From: Chlorella sorokiniana
Taxonomy: Eukaryota; Chlorophyta; Trebouxiophyceae; Chlorellales; Chlorellaceae
Assembly: GCA_025917655.1 (NCBI GenBank)
Contig: CP084618.1
Coordinates: forward strand, 434,001-498,000
DNA length: 64,000 bases
Direction: 5' to 3'
Shown: one piece after another, positions 51,901 to 62,923 of the stretch
How positions within the stretch are numbered: the stretch's first letter is position 1
Layout of the letters: each line of letters starts with the position of its first letter
Position numbers and translations under genes: made by a program
The notes under the pieces: generated by a model
The model's database searches: none
What the model saw: only the letters and a program-made list of their open reading frames with translations
Told to the model about the DNA's origin: nothing

Positions 51901-54900
51901 GAATGGCGGCGGCAGGCGGCGCTTTGCGGAGGCTCGACGCTCAATGCAGCAGCCCCCCCCACACACACACAGACCGAGGCGGAGGCGGAGGCCAAGGCGG
52001 CGGACGTGCGCTGCAAGCACCTGCAGAAGCAGCTGGGGGAGCAGCGCAAGGCGCTGGCCGCCAAGGAGAAGGAGGGCTCCAAGCTGCACCAGGAACTGGA
52101 GCGGGAGCGGGCGGCTGTGCAGGCAGCCGAGGCGGCGGCGGCGGCCCTGGGCCACGACCCGGCGGCGGCGGCGGCGTTGGAGGGGGACGCGGAGGCGGCG
52201 CGGGCGAGGTGCAGCGCTGGCGCGACCGCGTGGACGAGCTGTCGGCGCAGCTGGCGGGTGGGTTTGCGGGGGAGGCTACGCTCGGGGCTCGGTGGAGGCT
52301 GCTGCGCGCCGGGAGTGCACCCGGCGCACATGCTGGGCTCAAGGAGTGGGTCTGTTTGAAGCTGATCAGCTGCTGCTGCTGCACAAGTGCAGCCCTGGCT
52401 GCCGCTGCCCACGGCTGCTTCCTGTATGTTTGACTTTCTCATTTGGGCGGGGGGGGCACCCGCGCGGCTGCTGTGGCGCAACGGTTGCTGGCGCCGCCGC
52501 CCTGCCTCATGCTCGACTGCCCTGGAATGGATGCGTCCGCAGCGGAACAGAAACATCAATCAATTCGTCCCTTTGCCCCCTCCTTGCTGCCCCCCCACAC
52601 ACACAAAAACAAAAACCGCAGCCGTCGACTTCCGCTATGCCGACCCCGAGCGCGGCTTTGACCGCAGCCGGGTGAAGGGCGTGGTGGCACGGCTGGCGCG
52701 CGTGGCAGACCCCGCCACCGCGACCGCGCTGGAGGTGGCAGCCGGCGGCAAGTTGTACCAGGTGGTTGTGGACAGCGAGGCGACCGCCAAGGCGCTGCTG
52801 GCGCGGGGGCAGCTGCGCCAGCGCGTCACCATCATACCCCTGAACAAGGTGGGCGGGCGCGGCATCCCGGCGCCCCCGCCGCCGCCGCCAAGCGCCTGGC
52901 GGGGGACAAGGCTCGGCCGGCGCTGGAGCTGGTGGGGTACGACGCTGAGCTGGCGGCGGCCATGAAGTACGTGTTTGGCGGCACCTTTGTCTGCAAGGTG
53001 GGGTGGGACTGGCTGGCTCGCGCGGACGAACCCCTTGCGGCTGCGGCTGGATGCTGCCACCCGCTAGCCCGCGCCGCACCACAGCACCTCGTAGCGCCCA
53101 CAGGGCCTCTTCCATGCCAGCCCGCTGGCTTCGCTCGCCGTCTGCTGCCGCCCCCTGTTCCCGCCCTGCCCACACACGCGCCTGCTGCTGTCCCGCACTG
53201 CCCACACACACACACCTCTTGCTGTCTCGCCTTGCCCACACACACCCCTTGCTGTCTTGTCCTGACCACACACCCACATCTTGCTGTCTCGCCTTTCCCA
53301 CACAGACCCCTTGCTGTCTCATCCTGACCCACACACACACACCTTGCTGTCTCGCCCTGCCCACACACGCGCCTCCTGCTGTCCCGCCTTGCCCACACGC
53401 AAACTCCCTGCTGGCCCACACACAAGCTGTTCCTGCCGCCGCAGGACGCCGGCACCGCCAAGAAGCTGGCCTTTGCCCGGGAGGTGGCCACCCGCTGCGT
53501 CACGCTGGAGGGGGACGACTTCAACCCGGTCGGCACGCTGACGGGGGGCTCCGCGCCCGCGGCGCTCCCTGCTGGTGCGCCTGCACGAGCTGGGCGAGGC
53601 GGAGGCGGCGCTGGCGGCGGCGCAGGCCGCCGCGCAGCGCGCGGCGGCCGCCCTGCAGGCCACCGCGGCGGCGGCGGCGGAGCACAAGCGGTGCGCCTGC
53701 GGGGCTCAATGAGCGGCGCATGCGCGATGCCTGGCATGCACCCCGTCTCCCTCTTGACTCTCTGTCTGTGCCGCTCGCTTGCCGGTTGTTTGTTGGCTTG
53801 CTCAAACCGCCGTCGGGGCCCCCCGCGCGCCCGCCGCAACCAAGAGCAACCAACCATCACCATCAACCCCTCTTGGTCTTCGGCCTTGCCCCCTCTCCCT
53901 CCCTCTTGGCAGGCTGTCTCAGCAGCTGGAGCTGAGGCAGCACGCCCTGAAGCTGCTGGAGCAGCGGGTGCAGGGCTCGGAGGCGCACCAGCTGGCAGAG
54001 GCGGCGGCGGCCAGCGAGCGCGAGCTGGCCGAGGCGGCGGCGGCGCTGGCGGCGGCGCAGGAGAAGAAGGCGGCAATGGTGGCGGCCGCCAAGGCGAGGG
54101 GCAGCCAGCTTAACCCTGTTGCGGCCGAGATTGCTGTGCCGGCGGCTGCGGGGGCGAGGGAGGGAGGGAGGACATCGTGCATGCCGTGCGCAGCATGCGA
54201 CGCAGCAGCCGAGCTCGCGCCCCTTCTGCGCTGCTCCCTGGGAACCCAGCTCTTACTGCCCTGACCCCCCCCCCCCCCGCTCCTGCACTGCCCTTGCCTC
54301 TGCTGCCTGCAGGAGCTGCAGCACGACATCGCCAACTTTGGGCAGGAGCGAGAGAAGCGCATCAAGGCAGCCAAGGAGAAGGTGGCGGCCGCCAAGAAGG
54401 CGGCGGAAGCCGCCAAGAAGGCGCTGAAGGCCAAGCAGACCGCGCTGCAGGTGGGCTGAGGGGGCCGACGGGTGACTGGCTGGGCAGGTGCCGGCTGGGC
54501 AGGTGCAGGAGGCCCAGCAGCAGGCCTGCCGACAGCTCACGCACTAGGCAGAGGGTTGCACCGCTGGCTCGGCTGGCAGCTGCACAGAACCCAGCAGCGC
54601 ATCTCCCGCCGCCGCACCCCGAGCAGGCCGCCGTGGCGGAGGCGGAGGCCGCGGACGGCGAGCGCAAAGGTCTGGGCGAGCAGCTGGCGGCGGCGCGCAA
54701 GGCGGCCGGCGAGCTGGAGCGGCAGGTGGGCTGGCTGCAGGGCGTGGTGTTGCCTGCAGCCCTGCCGTTTGCTCGGTACTGCGCTGCTGGAATGCCCTCG
54801 CGACCGGCGCTTGCGGGCTTGCATGGCCGCACCGGGCATCTCTTGTGGGCAGCTCGCCGCGCTGCCCGCCGCTCATGCCTCCTCTGCTTCGTCTGCTTGA

Positions 54901-57228
54901 AACTCGCTCTTGCCCACCTCACGCATGCACATGAAATCCCACACTCATCCCCCCAGCCTCCCGAAATCCGACATGCACCCACCATGCACACCGGTTTTGC
55001 ACAGACTGGCCTGTCGCCCGCAACCAGGGCGCGACTGACCCCGTCGTACCGCATGATTGCCAGGTGGCGGAGCTGGCGTCGGTGGTGGCCGCCGCTAAGG
55101 CCGCGTATGACGAGCGGCAGGCGCGGCTGACGCAGCGGCTGGAGCGGCTGCGGGAGTGCGACCAGGAGATTGCGGCGGCGGTGGCGGAGCGGGACACGCT
55201 GGAGGGGCGCCGCACCGACCTGGTTGTGGAGAAGAAGCGGCTGGCCAATCGGTGGGCGGGCGCGGTTTGTGAGGGGCTGGCGGGGACGTGCGCTCTGCGT
55301 GGAAGATGCTGAGAAGCTGCTCACAAGCCGCTGCAGCCAGCCTATCTCCCAGCCCTGCCTCTCTGGGCCGCCATGGACGCCCAGCGAAAGGGCGGCAGCA
55401 CAGAAAATACAGCTGCCCCCGCCTCCTGTTCACCCACCCAGCGCTCCAACCGCCTCCGCCTCCCCTCCTCCCCCAACCGCCCCTCTGCAGGCTGGATAAC
55501 CTGCGCAAGGGCATGGGCGACTCGGCCGACCGCCTGCGCCGCCTGGAGAAGGAGTACCCCTGGATCCCTTCCGAGCGCCCCCACTTTGGGCGGCCGGGCA
55601 GCGACTACGACTGGGCGGCAACCGATGCGGACAAGGCGAGCGGGGACGGGGGCTGGGGGTTTGTGCGTTTCAGCGGCAGGCCCTGCAGCAGTGTTGTGTG
55701 TGTGTTTCGGTGGGGGCTTTGTGTGGAGCTGGGCACGACAGCTGGCCACAGCTGAACGGGCGGCTGTTTGGCACCAGGCGCCCCTGCACTGTGCCCATCC
55801 CTCTGTGCCAGCCGCGCTTCTTGCTGGGCGTTTGCTCTCCCCTTCTGTGTGAGGGACCCATGCACCCTCTTCTCCCCAAAGACATCAAAAAGTTGCCTTG
55901 ACAAAAGCCTTCACACATACCCAATTTCACACCAGCAACCCCACTGCCCCCTGGCCCCCCCACCCCCACCAACACACACACACGCCGCAGGCCTTTGCGG
56001 ACTACGAGCGCAGCTCCGCCACGATTGATGGGCTGTCTCGGCGCGTGAACAAGAAGGTGATGCAGATGTTTGAGAAGGCGGAGGGCGAGTACGGGGAGCT
56101 GAAGCGCAAGCGGGACGTGGTGGAGGGGGACAAGGGGCGCATCGAGCAGGTGGGGGTGGGGGTGGGGGGCTGGGATGGTGTGCTGTTGGGGCGGGGAGGT
56201 GTGCGGCGGTCAGTGCGTGGTGCCACAACGAGCACCGCGGTGGTCGTCAGAAGCCCTCCGGGTGTGTGTGTCTTGTGGAAACCGTCGGAGCGGGGTCTTG
56301 GTGGGAACTGCCCGGATGCGCTGCGCCGCGCCACGCCTCTCCTGCCTCTGCCCTCCCTTCCCTATCATACCTCCTCCCCCCCAAAGCCCTTGCTGCCCCC
56401 CCACCTCCCCCCACGCTTCCCTGCAGACCATCGGCGCCCTGGACGAGAAGAAGCGGGAGGCGCTGGAGAAGACGTGGCGCAAGGTGAACGAAGACTTTGG
56501 TGCCATCTTCTCCACCCTGCTGCCCGGCACCACCGCCAAGCTGGAGCCCCAGGAGGGGCGCTCCTTCCTGGAGGGTGAGGCAACGGCGCGGTGCAGGGGG
56601 TGGCTGATGGGGCGGCTGGTGGGGCGGAAAGGGGGTCATTGAGGGGCGGAGCGGCGTGTGCCGCCCTGCTTCCTGTTGCTGACGTGGCGGCCGGGCGGTG
56701 TGGCTCGGCCTTACCGCTCGGGGCGAGTGGTGCCGGCCCCGCCAGCCCCCAGCGGCCCCGCCTTGCCCTCCAAACCCCTGCCAGGAGCCGCTTCAAACCT
56801 GCCCTGCGTCGCCCTTCAGCCCCCGGTTGTGTGTCCCTTCACCAGCCCACGTCAATGCCTGCTGCGCCCCCGCCAAAACACACACGAACACGCAAAACCA
56901 CCCACCTGCCTGCCTCGTCGCCCCCACCAACACCGCCCCAGGCCTGGAGGTGCGCGTGGCGTTTGGCGGCGTGTGGAAGGAGTCTCTGAGCGAGCTGTCG
57001 GGGGCAGAAGTCGCTGCTGGCTCTCTCCCTCATCCTGGCCATGCTGCTGTTCAAGCCCGCCCCCTCTACATCCTGGACGAGGTGGACGCCGCCCTGGACC
57101 TGTCCCACACCCAGAACATCGGACGCATGATCCGCACGCACTTCCCGCAGAGCCAGGCGAGCAGGGGGGGGCGTGTGCGTGTGTTGGTGTGGGTGTGGGT
57201 GTTTGGGTGTGGGTATGAGTGTGGGTGC

Positions 57229-57259
<31 letters not shown>

Positions 57260-57753
57260 GGTGTGTAACGGAGGGGGGCGGCGGGGGATGTGAGTGAGTG
57301 TGGGTGTGTTGGTGTGGGTGTGGGTGTGGGGGAAGGGTAGGGGAAGGGCTGGGGTGAGCGGATGCGCCCGCTCGCATCCTCTCTCTCCGCAGCCGCCTTG
57401 AACGCTGCCGGGCGGCCCTTTTGGCCGGCCGCCGCCCTTGCTCGCTTCATTGAGCCCTCGCCGCCCTGGGCTGGGCGCCGGGCCGCCCTCTTCAGCGCTA
57501 GCCCTTGCCCCAAAGCTGTCACCCCCTCCGTCCTCTCCGACAATGCGTGCAGTTTGTGGTGGTGTCACTCAAGGAGGGCATGTTCACCAACGCCAACGTC
57601 CTCTTCCGCACCAAGTTTGTGGACGGCGTGTCCACCGTCACCCGCACCCTCAACGCCGCCGGCAGCGGCAGCACCGCCGCTTCAGCTGGCGACGGCGGCA
57701 AGGCGGGCGGCGGACGCGCGCGTGCCGCGCTGAGGGAGAACGTGCGGGGCTGA
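48999..57753 (+). CDS. SMC2: Condensin subunit SMC2 (CAP-E)
   Basis: ATPase core of condensin, which compacts mitotic chromosomes. The N-terminal head starts [20 protein letters not shown] with Walker A GLNGSGKS at residues 32-39 and SMC2-type [19 protein letters not shown] (from 49762) and [17 protein letters not shown]. Coiled-coil exons follow from 50383 to about 52260. The hinge lies at about 52620-53000 and 53445-53560 ([36 protein letters not shown]), and the second coiled coil runs to about 56575. The C-terminal head gives [15 protein letters not shown]-like sequence at 56942, the signature [15 protein letters not shown], Walker [13 protein letters not shown] (57064) and [14 protein letters not shown]. 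The last coding exon starts at 57553 and ends in a Gly/Ala-rich tail. A run of five G near 57000 is two short of the LSGGQ frame. Donors at about 51391, 54096, 55637 and 57157 are GC type. Confidence 0.94.
53155..53425. repeat. CA-rich minisatellite in an SMC2 intron
   Basis: Eight or nine imperfect tandem units of about 25-35 bases, each pairing a CTTGCTGTCTCGCC-like core with CCCACACACAC. They fill the intron between the two hinge exons right up to the acceptor at about 53444. Confidence 0.85.
57157..57335. repeat. GT/GGGT-rich tract at the start of the last SMC2 intron
   Basis: Begins one base after the exon end with donor GCGAGC, then a run of G and repeated GTGTGT and GGTGTGGGTGTGG units for about 170 bases on the transcript strand. 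Confidence 0.85.
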
Positions 57754-58108
57754 GGGGCTATATGCGGCGCGTGGGGCAGGCACGTCTGGGGCTGGCAGTC
57801 GCAGCCGCTCCATTGACGGCCGCGCGGCTGCCGATGTCGGCGTGACAGGCTGCAGCGCGCCTTCCCTATTTCAACAGACCCTGGGGAGCCATCTGACAGA
57901 TGAAGCCTGTTGTGTAACATTACTCAAAATTCACTCGAAATCATTCTGACGGAGACGCGGAGAATAACTCAAAGGGAGAGACGGCAGGCGGACCGTCAGC
58001 CGTGCGGCCAGACGTGTAGTTTTGCTTTTGGCACCAGATGTGCTGCCGCTTGCACACCGGGTGGCAGGCAGCAGCAGGCTGGCCGCCCCCACCCTTCCCC
58101 ATACCCCC
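57754..58108. other. Convergent intergenic region
   Basis: The 3' flanks of SMC2 (+) and the MeaB/MMAA-type gene (-). It holds the SMC2 TGTAA motif (separate entry) in an AT-richer patch at 57900-57975. No gene seen. Confidence 0.5.
57913..57917 (+). terminator. TGTAA polyadenylation motif of SMC2
   Basis: TGTAA on the sense strand 160 bases after the SMC2 stop, inside an AT-richer patch. Position and context fit the green-algal poly(A) signal. Confidence 0.55.
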
Positions 58109-60349
58109 TCAGCCGTACGCCGCGAAGTGCGCAGCCAGCAGCTCTGCGACTGTGCGGGGCGCCAGCTCTCCCCGCTCCACCGCCGGCAGCAGCCGGGCGG
58201 CGAGCCAGGCGACGGCGGGGGACTGGCGCAGCGCGCTCAGCACGGTCTCCTCCGCCGCCGTCCACGCCACCGCCGCCCGCTGCGCCCGCCGCCCCTGCTC
58301 CAGCTCCCCGCTGCCCGCCAGCGCCCGCCCGGGTCGTCGAGGGCGGCCGCCAGCGCGGGCACGCCCTCGCCGCTGCGCGCGCTGAGCGCCAGCACCGCGG
58401 GCGTCCAGCCCCGCCGCCGCTGCCGGTGGAAGCGCAGCGTGAGCGGAACTGGGCCGCGCGCGCGCCGCCGCCGCCCGCATGCCGCCGTCGGCCTTGTTGA
58501 TCACCACCAGGTCTGCCATCTCGGTGACGCCCGCTTGATGACCTGGCAGCGCGGCAGGCGGGAGGGGCGCCGGGCGGGGCAGGGCAGTCACCGATCCCTT
58601 TCGCACCCACCGACCGTGCGCCTGAGTTGCCATTGGGACCTGGATGGGCCAGTAGCCCCCAGGGCACGCCGTTAGGCCGCCGTGTGAGCGGTCGCAGTTC
58701 TGTACACTGAAGCAGCAGGCGCCCGCACGGGTGAAGCATGGCAGAGGCCCCACCCCCACGGGAAGCCAGCCGGGCACCCAGCTGTGCGCACGGGACAGCA
58801 CAGCACAGCGTGGCACAGCGCAGCGTGGCACAGCACAGCGCAGCGCCCCCACCTGCAGCTCGTCGCCCCCGGCCGGCGGCAGCACCAGCACAAACGCGTC
58901 GACCAGCTCCTGTACCGCCGTCTCGCTCTGCCCTACCCCCACCGTCTCCACCAGCACCTGCCGGGGCGGGCGGGCAGGCGGCGGATGACGGGAGTGACGG
59001 GTGAGGTGTCGGGTGCTTGTGTGAGAGAGGATGGCCGGGGGAATACACGGGGGGTGGAATGTTTGATCAAGGGGAATGGATCGTGGTGCGGGCCGCCGGG
59101 GTGAGAGCGCAGACCGCGGCAGGAAAGAACGCGAATGCAATGGCGGCAGACCGCCCGCCCGCCCGCTGCCAGCCGCCCCGCGCTGCAGGCAAGCATGCCG
59201 GGCAGCTGCTGCCGCTGCCGCTGCAGGTGGCCGGGCGCCCTGCGGCGGCACGCGCACGTGCGCTGCCAGCTGGCTCCGCTGCCGCCGCCGCCGCCCACCT
59301 TGCTGTACCCCGCCGCCTCGCAGATGGCTATTGCATCAAAGGTAGCCCGGGCCACCCCCGAGAGTGCCCCTCGCGGGGCTGGGCCGCACGTAGGCTGCGG
59401 GGCTGGCGCTCAGGCTGCAGAGGCGGGGGGGGAGGGGGGCAGCAGGCAAGCGGGGAGGTCAGGAGCCGACGAAGCTAGCAAGCCGCAACCTCTGTGGCTG
59501 CCTGGTGGCAGCCACCGAGGCATCCACCTCTTCGCACACAGGGCCGTTGAGCTGCACCCAATGGGCTGTTCAACGGCTTCAACGACCCCCAGCACAGCCT
59601 GGACGCAGCCTGGGCCGCGCTCCCCACTCAACGGCTGCACCGACTCCCAGCAGGGCCCGGACGCAGCCTGGGGCAGCTCCCCACCGAGGCATGCGCGTCT
59701 TGTCGCCCAGGATGGCCCCGCCGCTGGCCTGGGAGCTGGGATCGACGGCCAGGACCGCCACCTTCTCCCCGGCTTCCACCAGCGCGCACCCCAGCGCCTC
59801 GATGAGCGTGCTCTTGCCCGCGCCGGGGGCCGCTGATGCCGACGCGCAGCGTGGGGCGGGCGGCGCCGCCGCCACCCGCTTCTGCAGCTCCAACAGCAGC
59901 TTGCCTGCCTGCATGGCGACCATACCACAGCGGCGGTGTGGACTTGTTGGCTGTCTGCGGCAGAACAGACGCGGCCCTGCCCCCTGGGAGAGAGTGCGGT
60001 GGGCCAGGCGGTACAGGCACCTGCAGCTGGTGGTCGAGGCGGGACGACTCCGCCAGCGTGATGCCGCGGCTCACGGAGCGGCGGCACCCCCTCAGGATGC
60101 CCTCTGCCAGCTCCTCTATCGCCGCAAACTGGCTGAGCGAGGGCACGCTGTGCAGCAAGCGGGCCGCTGCAGGGGAGGGAGGCTCCGCGATTCAGCTGGC
60201 GGCGAGCTGTCGCCACAGGGGCTGCCGCCTGGAGGGTGTCGAGATTCGGCCTGCGGCGGTGTCAATCATCATCATGATCAACCCTTCTCACCTGCTGCCT
60301 GCATGCCTACCGAACACCGCGCGACGCACGAGAGCTGGCACAGAGACAT
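58109..60349 (-). CDS. MeaB/MMAA-type G protein, chaperone of methylmalonyl-CoA mutase
   Basis: P-loop GTPase (MeaB/ArgK/MMAA family) that guards and reloads cobalamin-dependent methylmalonyl-CoA mutase, normally in mitochondria. Exon 1 (60292-60349, [19 protein letters not shown]) is a short presequence-like leader; a later ATG at 60304 is an alternative. Next come [18 protein letters not shown] (60021-60166) and the G-domain exon 59685-59904 with the P-loop (GPPGAGKST expected; two C appear missing near 59824) and [22 protein letters not shown]. Then a [11 protein letters not shown] and [16 protein letters not shown] exon (about 59290-59400), [22 protein letters not shown] and [10 protein letters not shown] (about 58850-58960), [17 protein letters not shown] (about 58480-58545) and the helical end [17 protein letters not shown]. 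Further frame losses occur near 59370 and 58535. All G-protein family signatures are visible. The substrate enzyme is not in the window. Confidence 0.88.
59570..59684. repeat. 57-base tandem duplication starting at a 5' splice site
   Basis: On the minus strand the donor GTGGGGAGC at 59684 begins a 57-base unit that repeats from 59627. Both copies hold GGCTGCGTCC, a GTGCAGCC/TGAAGCC variant and GCCGTTGA. A shorter partial echo of the exon end (ATGCCTCGGTGG) lies near 59505-59520. Confidence 0.8.
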
Positions 60350-60969
60350 AGCCCGCAAGCAACTTTGTGAAGAGCCTTTGAGGTTGCGACACTCAATGTA
60401 ATGTAGGGAAGATTGCCCGAAACGCAGTTGAATGCTTTGGCTCATCTGGTGACCACAGCAGTACTGCACCCCGGCTCAGACAACGGCTTGTATGCCACCA
60501 GGCACGCCGGCAAGCTGGATCATTTCATCCCAGGGTTCTATCCTTTCGCCGTCTTCCCAGAGCACAGCTCACCGGCGGCAGAGTCGGTGGCTGTCCCCCG
60601 CTCCCTGCCCTAGCATTGCGCCGTCTCGCAACAGGCTCATCGCAGACTCGCTAGCTGCCAGGTGCGCGCGAGGCAGGCTGTCGGCGCCCGCCGTTGGGCA
60701 CCAACTGGCCAACTGCGCCTGCGCCGTCTTGGGGGCCCGGCTTCCGCGTCACTGCCATTGTTGTCCGCCTGTAGAACCGCTGCCGACGCTGCGTCACCCT
60801 GAGGGGCTGGGCTGGCACGCCAACGCAGGCTGCTCGCCCTCGCCAGCTCGCCGCTGATCTGAGTCCTGCGCTCCGCCAGGTCCCACGCCCTTCGGACCCG
60901 CCTCAGACACCTCACTCAGGCCCCAGGCGGCAACGGGCGGCGCCAACCCCGGGAGGAGCAGCGAGCAGG
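60350..60969. other. Divergent promoter region
   Basis: Lies between the start codons of the MeaB/MMAA-type gene (-) and UBE2C (+). A lower G+C patch covers 60350-60560. The stretch 60600-60960 is G+C-rich and likely UBE2C leader. No separate gene is supported. Confidence 0.5.
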
Positions 60970-61995
60970 ATGAACACAGCAGCCCGGGCAGCGCCCAGCC
61001 CCGGCAAGGGCGGCGCGCCCGACGCGGCGCGCCCGCTCGACACCGGCGCGGTGACCAAGCGGCTGCAGCAGGAGCTGATGGGCCTGATGGCCAGCGGCGG
61101 CGACGGCGTGTCAGCCTTCCCGGCGGGGGACTCGCTGTTCGACTGGGTGGGCACCATCAACGTGAGTGGCGCCGCCGCCGCGGCTGCTGGCTGCCGCCGC
61201 CAACCGCTCGTGTGCAGGGAGGGCCAAGCACTGCCGCTTGCCCCAGCACTCAGCCTCGCTGCTGCTGCTTGGCTCCAGCTTGCGGGCCTTCGACCCCTCA
61301 CTCCCTGCTTTGCTGGGTGCTGCCCTTCTGGGGGCTTTGCTTCTCTATCCCCCAGCCCTGCACTCCCCTCGCCCCTCACCCCTTTCCCCCCATGCCCCCC
61401 TCCCCCGGCTGGCAGGGCGCCGACGGGACTCCCTACGAGGGCTGCACCTTCCGCCTCTCGCTGCGTTTCACCAGCGAGTACCCCTTCAAGCCGCCCGGCG
61501 TGCGCTTTGACACGCCCTGCTTCCACCCCAACGTCGACACCCACGGCAACATCTGCCTGGACATCCTGAAGGAAAAGTGGTCGGGTGAGGCGAGGCGCAC
61601 GCCGCGTGGCAGCAGCGCAGCGAGCTGCAGGGCGCCGAACGCTGGCACCACGAGGCCAGCTGGGTAGCAGGCTCCGCGCCGCTGCCCTGCTGCGCCAGGC
61701 GGTTCCACCCGACCGGGCGGCCGCCGCCCATCGTCAGCCGCAGCTTGCCTCTCCGTGCTGCACCCTCCGTCCCAGCCCCCCCCCCCCCTTTTTTCACCCG
61801 CCCCACCGCCCCTGCCCCTGCCGCAGCCGCCTACAGCGTCAAGACAGTGCTGCAGTCGATCCAGTCGTTGCTGGCCGACCCCAACGTCGACTCCCCCTCA
61901 ACTCGCACGCCGCCAAGCTGTGGGGAACAGCGGGGGAGCAGTACCGCGAGCTGGTGCTCAGAGCGTACAACGGACCGCGCCCCGCCGCCAGCTGA
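60970..61995 (+). CDS. UBE2C: Ubiquitin-conjugating enzyme E2 C (UBE2C/UBCH10 type)
   Basis: E2 enzyme that, with the anaphase-promoting complex, starts ubiquitin chains on mitotic cyclins and securin. Three exons (60970-61161, 61416-61584, 61827-61995) encode about 176 residues. The family-specific N-terminal extension leads into [20 protein letters not shown] and [17 protein letters not shown]; then come [36 protein letters not shown] and [12 protein letters not shown] with the catalytic Cys. The last exon gives [21 protein letters not shown] and, after one missing C in a run at 61893-61897, [31 protein letters not shown] and the near-exact active-site segment separate UBE2C from other E2s. 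The call is firm. Confidence 0.94.
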
Positions 61996-62923
61996 GCGAC
62001 GGGTGGGCCCGCGCCGCCGGGCGCGCCGCGCACCCGTGCCAGCTGAAACACTGCACTGCGCACCGGCTGAGGTGCGGGCGGTTCATACGGGGCCAGCCCA
62101 GTGCCCCGCTTCCCCTGTTCTCTTCTACTTCAGCTCAGCCCGCCGCAGGTTGGTGCCGCGGCGGCGCTTGCGCATAGGAGCCCCCTAGCATCGGAGTCAG
62201 ACAGAGCCCCGCCTTTTTCCCTTCTCAACAGCGCCCGATCGGGCCTGCTAGGTAGCCCGCTTGCCCCGGCGTTTGGGGCCGCGCATTGTCCGCCCACCTC
62301 GCCCACCTGCCGCTGCTGCACCCTCCTTTCCTTTGCTGGGGGAGCTGCGTTGACTTGACCCTGACTCTCCCTCCCTTTCTGTTGTGCTCCCGACCAACTC
62401 TCGAGCGAGCAATGGCTGCCACTGTACTCCTGACTGCCTGTAAATCAGCGCTGCTTTGGCGCGCACGCAAGCGTGGCTGTGTGATGCCCCATCAAGGTGA
62501 CGCCGTGCGTTGGTGGGGGTGCTGGGTGTTGGGCATGGGGGCATACATTCGTGGCGGCAGCTTCCAGCTTTTTCGTGCCTGGGACCGGGCAGCATGCTGT
62601 TGTGAGCCGGACAAGAAGCAGCATGGCAGGGGCGTGGCAGCTGGCTAGCAGGCGGGAAGGCCGGGCGGAAGGTAGAAGGAGCGGGGCAGCCTGGGGCTGT
62701 ATGCAAGGCGGCCAGGCAGCTTGAGTGCCACGAGCCAGCTGGGCAGGAGAAGACGTGGTTGAAGCGAACAGGAGGCTCGAGCGGGAGAACCACAGCCGGG
62801 CATGTGAACCCTCGCATGCGCGGTCAGGAACTTTTTGAAGAAAACGCCGCCGCTCTGGTGCGGCAGCCCAGAATGCGTGATAGCGGAGGCTGAAGCCTCC
62901 TTTGGTCAGCTGCTGCCCCTGGA
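61996..62923. other. Intergenic region between UBE2C and the 3'-end orphan
   Basis: About 930 bases with no gene I can support. The first part should be the UBE2C 3' untranslated region up to a TGTAA near 62440; the rest should hold the promoter of the next gene. Open frames here have no recognisable content. Confidence 0.45.
62439..62443 (+). terminator. Candidate TGTAA polyadenylation motif of UBE2C
   Basis: TGTAA on the sense strand about 445 bases after the UBE2C stop, in CCTGTAAATC context. It is the first such motif on this strand after the gene. Confidence 0.4.

Noticed and set aside
62286-62648. 120-codon open frame on the plus strand upstream of the last gene
   Set aside because: No motif, no consistent splice partners, and it overlaps the candidate UBE2C poly(A) region.
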